Source of the DNA: Zoogloea oleivorans
GTDB lineage: Bacteria; Pseudomonadota; Gammaproteobacteria; Burkholderiales; Rhodocyclaceae
DNA: 64,000 nt
Assembly (NCBI RefSeq): GCF_008107625.1
Contig: NZ_SDKK01000006.1
Span: forward strand, 189,518-253,517
Direction: 5' to 3'
Shown here: in pieces, positions 59,897 through 64,000 of the stretch
Layout: every line of letters starts with the position of its first letter
Numbering within the stretch: position 1 is the first letter of the stretch
Program-made: the position numbers and the translations under genes
Notes under the pieces: generated by a model
What the model was told of the DNA's origin: nothing
Databases searched by the model: none
What the model saw: the letters and a program-made list of their open reading frames with translations, nothing else

Positions 59897-61111
59897 ATGA
59901 TGAACACGACCGACACCTCCCTCCCGCGCATGAACCGGCGCGTCGTCCTGGCCGCCGCCCTGTCCGGCCTTCTGCTGACCGGCGGTGGCATTGCCGCCTA
60001 CTCGGCCCGCGCCGCCGTGCCTGCCGCTGCCGCAGCCCCCCAGGCCGCCCAGGTGGACACCGCCGAGGTCATCCATCGCCCCATCACCGACTGGCAGGAC
60101 TTCTCCGGCCGCCTCGAGGCCGTCGATAGGGTGGAGATCCGCCCCCAGGTGGCGGGCATCCTGACCCAGGTGCATTTCCAGGACGGCAGCACCGTCAGCA
60201 AAGGCCAGGTGTTGTTCACCATTGACCCGCGCCCCTTTGCTGCCGAAGTGGCGCGGGCCGAAGCCCAGCTCGCCGCGGCCGAAGCACGGGTTGCCTACAC
60301 TGCTTCCGACCTGGCCCGGGCCGAACGCCTGATCGCCGACAATGCCGTGTCGCGCCATGATTTCGAAGAGAAGCAGAACGCCGCCCGCGACGCCGCCGCC
60401 TCGGTACAGTCCGCCCGCGCCGCCCTGCGCCTCGCCCGTCTCAACCTGGAATACACCGCCATCAAGGCGCCCATCGACGGCCGCCTGTCCCGCGCCGAAG
60501 TCACCGTCGGCAACCTGGTCAGCGCCAGCGGCGGCCCGGCACTGACCACCCTGATGTCGTCAAAGCGCATCTATGCTGCCTTCGACGTGGACGAGCAGAC
60601 CTTCCTCAAGTCGGTCAATCCGGCTGGCGGTGCCCGCCTGCCCGTTCATCTCGGCCTCGCCGACCAGGACGGCCACCCCGTTGAAGGACGCATCCACTCG
60701 GTGGACAACCGCCTCGACACCACCTCCGGCACGATCCGCGTGCGCGCCATCTTCGACAACCCCGGCGGCCAGCTGATCCCCGGCCTGTATGCGCGCATCC
60801 GGCTGGGCAGCGGCACCCCGCGGGAAGCCGTACTGATCGACGATCGGGCGGTCGGTACCGACCAGGACAAGCGCTTCGTGCTGGTGGTGGATGGCGACAA
60901 CAAGGCGGCCTACCGGGAAGTCCGCCTCGGCAATCTGCAGGACGGTCTGCGCATCGTCGAGAACGGCCTCAAGCCCGGCGAGCGCATCGTGGTGAACGGC
61001 CTGCAGCGCGTCCGTCCCGGCGATGCGGTGATGCCGCACGCGGTAGCCATGGAAGGCAGCGCCCCCATCGCCGCCGTCGCCACGCCCCACGCGCAAAAAA
61101 CGCGCATCTGA
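59897..61111 (+). CDS. RND efflux periplasmic adaptor (MexE/AcrA-like)
   Basis: A 404-residue membrane fusion protein. N-terminal membrane anchor (VVLAAALSGLLLTGGGIAAY), a lipoyl-type hairpin (VEIRPQVAGILTQVHFQDGSTVSKGQVLFTIDPRPF), a coiled coil rich in Ala/Glu/Arg (about 120-175) and IDGRLSRAEVTVGNLVS. It has no lipobox. ATG at 59897 or 59900 after GAGG. Twenty-two bases before the pump gene. Confidence 0.92.
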   Translation: MMNTTDTSLPRMNRRVVLAAALSGLLLTGGGIAAYSARAAVPAAAAAPQAAQVDTAEVIHRPITDWQDFSGRLEAVDRVEIRPQVAGILTQVHFQDGSTVSKGQVLFTIDPRPFAAEVARAEAQLAAAEARVAYTASDLARAERLIADNAVSRHDFEEKQNAARDAAASVQSARAALRLARLNLEYTAIKAPIDGRLSRAEVTVGNLVSASGGPALTTLMSSKRIYAAFDVDEQTFLKSVNPAGGARLPVHLGLADQDGHPVEGRIHSVDNRLDTTSGTIRVRAIFDNPGGQLIPGLYARIRLGSGTPREAVLIDDRAVGTDQDKRFVLVVDGDNKAAYREVRLGNLQDGLRIVENGLKPGERIVVNGLQRVRPGDAVMPHAVAMEGSAPIAAVATPHAQKTRI

Positions 61112-61133
61112 TGCGGCGACGCGGGAGACACCC

Positions 61134-64000
61134 ATGAACATCTCGAAATTCTTCATCGACCGGCCCATCTTCGCCGGCGTGCTGTCGGTCCTGATCCTGC
61201 TGGCAGGGCTGCTGTCGGCATTCAAGCTACCCATTGCCGAGTACCCGGAAGTCGTGCCGCCCTCGGTGGTGGTGCGCGCCCAGTTCCCCGGCGCCAACCC
61301 CAAGGTGATCGCCGAAACCGTCGCCGCGCCGCTGGAGGAAAGCATCAACGGCGTGGAGAGCATGCTGTACATGCAGAGCCAGGCCAACAGCGACGGCAAC
61401 CTGACCCTCACCGTGCACTTCCAGCTCGGCGTCGATCCGGACAAGGCCCAGCAACTGGTGCAGAACCGGGTTTCCCAGGCCCTGCCGCGCCTGCCGGAAG
61501 ACGTGCAGCGCCTCGGCGTGACCACCGCCAAGAGCACGCCCACCATCACCATGGTGGTGCACCTCACCTCGCCGGACGACCGCTATGACATGACCTACCT
61601 GCGCAACTACGCGGTCCTCAACGTGAAGGACCGCCTGGCGCGCATCAAGGGCGTGGGTGAAGTGGGCCTGTTCGGCTCCGGCAACTACGCCATGCGCGTG
61701 TGGCTCGACCCCGGCAAGGTGGCCGAGCGCGGCCTCACCGCCCCCGAAATCGTCAAGGCCATCCGCGAGCAGAACGTGCAGGTGGCCGCCGGCGTCATCG
61801 GCGCCCCGCCCAACGACCGCCACACGCCGCTGCAACTCAACGTGAACGCCCAGGGCCGCCTCAAGGACGAGGCGGAATTCGCCCAGATCATCCTCAAGAC
61901 CGCCCCCGACGGCGGCGTCACCCGCCTGGGCGACGTCGCGCGCATCGAGCTGGCCGCCGCCGAATACGGCCTGCGCGCGCTGCTCGACAACAAGCCGGCG
62001 GTGGCGATTCCGATCTTCCAGACGCCGGGCGCCAACGCCCTCGACATCTCGGAACAGGTGCGCGAGACCATGGCCGAACTAGCCAGGGACTTCCCGCCCT
62101 CGGTGCAGTACAGCATCGTCTATGACCCGACCCAGTTCGTGCGGGCCAGCATCAAGGCGGTGATCACCACGCTGCTGGAGGCCATCGCCCTTGTGGTGCT
62201 GGTGGTGATCGTCTTCCTGCAAACCTGGCGCGCCTCGATCATTCCGCTGCTGGCGGTGCCAGTGTCGATCATCGGCACCTTCTCGCTGATGCTCGGCTTC
62301 GGCTATTCGATCAACGCGTTGTCGCTGTTCGGCATGGTGCTGGCCATCGGCATCGTGGTGGACGACGCCATCGTCGTGGTGGAGAACGTCGAGCGCAACA
62401 TCGAGGCCGGCCTGTCGCCCCGCGAGGCCACCTACCGGGCCATGCGCGAAGTGTCCGGCCCGATCATCGCCATCGCCCTGACGCTGGTCGCCGTATTCGT
62501 GCCGCTGGCCTTCATGACCGGCCTCACCGGCCAGTTCTACAAGCAGTTCGCCATGACCATCGCCATCTCGACGGTGATCTCGGCCTTCAACTCGCTCACC
62601 CTGTCGCCGGCCCTCGCCGCCCTGCTGCTCAAGGGCCACGACGCCAAACCCGACTGGCTCACGGTGCAGATGCAACGCTGGCTGGGCGGCTTCTTTGCGC
62701 GCTTCAACCGCTTCTTCAATCGCAGCAGCGAGCGCTACGGGCGTGGCGTCACCGGCGTCATCAACCGCAAGGCCTCGGCGATGGGCGTATATGCCGTGCT
62801 TCTCGGGCTCACCGTGGGCATCTCTTACGTCGTGCCCGGTGGCTTTGTGCCGGCCCAGGACAAGCAATATCTGGTGAGTTTCACCCAGCTGCCGGCCGGC
62901 GCCTCGCTGGATCGCACCGAAGAAGTGGTGCGCCGCATGGGCGAAATCGCCCTCAAGCAGCCGGGCGTCGCCAACGCGGTGGCCTTCCCGGGGCTGTCGA
63001 TCAACGGCTTCACCAACAGCTCCAGCGCCGGCATCGTCTTCGTGACCCTCAAGCCCTTCGCCGAACGCAAGTCGCCGGAGCTGTCGGCGGGGGCCATTGC
63101 CGGTGCCCTCAACCAGCAGTACGCAGCGATCCAGGAAGCCTTCATCGCCGTCTTTCCGCCGCCACCGGTGATGGGCCTGGGCACGGTTGGCGGTTTCAAG
63201 ATGCAGATCGAAGACCGCGGCAGCGTCGGCTACGCCGAACTCGACAAAGCCGCCAAGGCCTTCATGGCCGCCGCCAGCAAGGCGCCGGAACTGGGGCCGA
63301 TGTTCTCCAGCTACCAGATCAACGTCCCCCAGCTGGACGTAGACCTGGACCGCACCAAGGCCAAGCAGCAGGGCGTGGCGGTCACCGACGTGTTCGACAC
63401 CCTGCAGATCTACCTGGGCTCGTTGTACGTGAATGACTTCAACCGCTTCGGCCGCGTGTACCAGGTGCGCGCCCAGGCCGACGCCGACTTCCGCGCCCAG
63501 CCGGAGGACATCGGCCGCCTCAAAACCCGCAACGCCAGCGGCGAAATGGTGCCGCTGGGCGCGCTGCTGCGGGTCACGCCGACCTACGGGCCGGAGATGG
63601 TGGTGCGCTACAACGGCTTCACCGCCGCCGACATCAACGGCGGGCCGGCCGCCGGCTTCTCGTCGGCCCAGGCCGAGGCCGCCGCCGAGCGCATCGCTGC
63701 CGAAACCCTGCCCCGCGGCGTGAAGTTCGAATGGACCGACCTCACCTACCAGAAGATTCTGGCCGGCAACGCCGGCGTGTGGATCTTCCCGATCAGCGTG
63801 CTGCTGGTCTTCCTGGTCCTGGCCGCCCAGTACGAAAGCCTGACCCTGCCGCTGGCGGTGATCCTGATCGTGCCCATGAGCATCCTCGCGGCCCTGACTG
63901 GCGTGTGGCTCACCGGGGGCGACAACAACATCTTCACGCAGATCGGGCTGATGGTGCTGGTCGGGCTGGCGTGCAAGAACGCCATCCTGATCGTCGAGTT
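61134..64000 (+). CDS. RND efflux inner-membrane pump, HAE1 family (MexF-like), 3' end outside the window
   Basis: About 955 codons are visible of an expected 1040-1060. The start MNISKFFIDRPIFAGVLSVLI, the periplasmic porter domains and the proton-relay segment AIGIVVDDAIVVVENVER (two Asp in the fourth membrane helix) mark a hydrophobic-and-amphiphilic efflux pump. The LysR-adaptor-pump order resembles mexT-mexEF, so drugs, biocides or aromatic compounds are likely substrates. The reading frame is open to the window end. Confidence 0.93.
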   Translation, partial: MNISKFFIDRPIFAGVLSVLILLAGLLSAFKLPIAEYPEVVPPSVVVRAQFPGANPKVIAETVAAPLEESINGVESMLYMQSQANSDGNLTLTVHFQLGVDPDKAQQLVQNRVSQALPRLPEDVQRLGVTTAKSTPTITMVVHLTSPDDRYDMTYLRNYAVLNVKDRLARIKGVGEVGLFGSGNYAMRVWLDPGKVAERGLTAPEIVKAIREQNVQVAAGVIGAPPNDRHTPLQLNVNAQGRLKDEAEFAQIILKTAPDGGVTRLGDVARIELAAAEYGLRALLDNKPAVAIPIFQTPGANALDISEQVRETMAELARDFPPSVQYSIVYDPTQFVRASIKAVITTLLEAIALVVLVVIVFLQTWRASIIPLLAVPVSIIGTFSLMLGFGYSINALSLFGMVLAIGIVVDDAIVVVENVERNIEAGLSPREATYRAMREVSGPIIAIALTLVAVFVPLAFMTGLTGQFYKQFAMTIAISTVISAFNSLTLSPALAALLLKGHDAKPDWLTVQMQRWLGGFFARFNRFFNRSSERYGRGVTGVINRKASAMGVYAVLLGLTVGISYVVPGGFVPAQDKQYLVSFTQLPAGASLDRTEEVVRRMGEIALKQPGVANAVAFPGLSINGFTNSSSAGIVFVTLKPFAERKSPELSAGAIAGALNQQYAAIQEAFIAVFPPPPVMGLGTVGGFKMQIEDRGSVGYAELDKAAKAFMAAASKAPELGPMFSSYQINVPQLDVDLDRTKAKQQGVAVTDVFDTLQIYLGSLYVNDFNRFGRVYQVRAQADADFRAQPEDIGRLKTRNASGEMVPLGALLRVTPTYGPEMVVRYNGFTAADINGGPAAGFSSAQAEAAAERIAAETLPRGVKFEWTDLTYQKILAGNAGVWIFPISVLLVFLVLAAQYESLTLPLAVILIVPMSILAALTGVWLTGGDNNIFTQIGLMVLVGLACKNAILIVE

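Overview
The window is a contiguous, gene-dense, high-GC piece of chromosome from a betaproteobacterium, most likely a member of Rhodocyclales (Azospira/Dechloromonas/Zoogloea-like). The lineage call rests on gene content and order: hrcA/nadK/recN, grpE-dnaK-dnaJ, the long minus-strand run leuC-leuD-leuB-asd-fimV-truA-trpF-trpB-trpA-accD-folC-dedD-cvpA-purF-metZ, and trxA-rho-tRNA-Leu. No sequence search was possible, so genus is not claimed. No prophage, insertion sequence, CRISPR array or rRNA was seen; the only RNA gene recognised is a tRNA-Leu(UAG).

Layout. 1-3145: 3' part of malate dehydrogenase, a CitE-like CoA-ester lyase and a convergent nitronate monooxygenase. 3404-9023: an adenylate cyclase carrying an FHA domain, then stand-alone accessory enzymes (esterase, transglutaminase-like protein, N-formylglutamate amidohydrolase, VIT1-type metal transporter, L,D-transpeptidase). 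9031-20838: DNA repair and heat shock (recN, nadK, hrcA, hemH, grpE, dnaK, dnaJ), interrupted by a tandem-AP2 protein, TrxC and a Ser/Thr kinase with a C-terminal cyclic-nucleotide-binding fold. A sigma32-type promoter precedes grpE. 20984-27996: a branched-chain amino-acid binding protein, cysS, a TPR protein paired with a second L,D-transpeptidase, two cyclophilins and lpxH.

28012-45797 is one long minus-strand biosynthetic block (leucine, lysine/threonine/methionine via Asd, tryptophan, fatty acid, folate, purine) held together by overlapping start/stop codons and punctuated by terminators and intercistronic hairpins. A 31-codon ORF between leuC and leuD looks like a decayed entericidin lipoprotein gene. 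45839-51740: an M48 lipoprotein peptidase, an MFS permease, a YdcH-type small protein with an FNR-like box upstream, aroC, and an E. coli AHAS I-like ilvBN operon. The ilv operon is preceded by a short ORF with nine valines in 26 residues followed by a perfect Rho-independent terminator, a classic ivbL-type attenuator. 51846-56949: fadD, a CBS-pair protein, fdxA, trxA, rho and tRNA-Leu. 57030-64000: a flavocytochrome c sulfide dehydrogenase pair (fccAB), a LysR regulator and a divergent RND efflux operon that runs off the window.

The signals most worth following are the valine attenuator, the complementary signalling pair (cyclase-FHA and kinase-cNBD), the tandem-AP2 protein, the decayed entericidin and the FNR-type promoter of ydcH. 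Most of the rest is ordinary conserved core genome.
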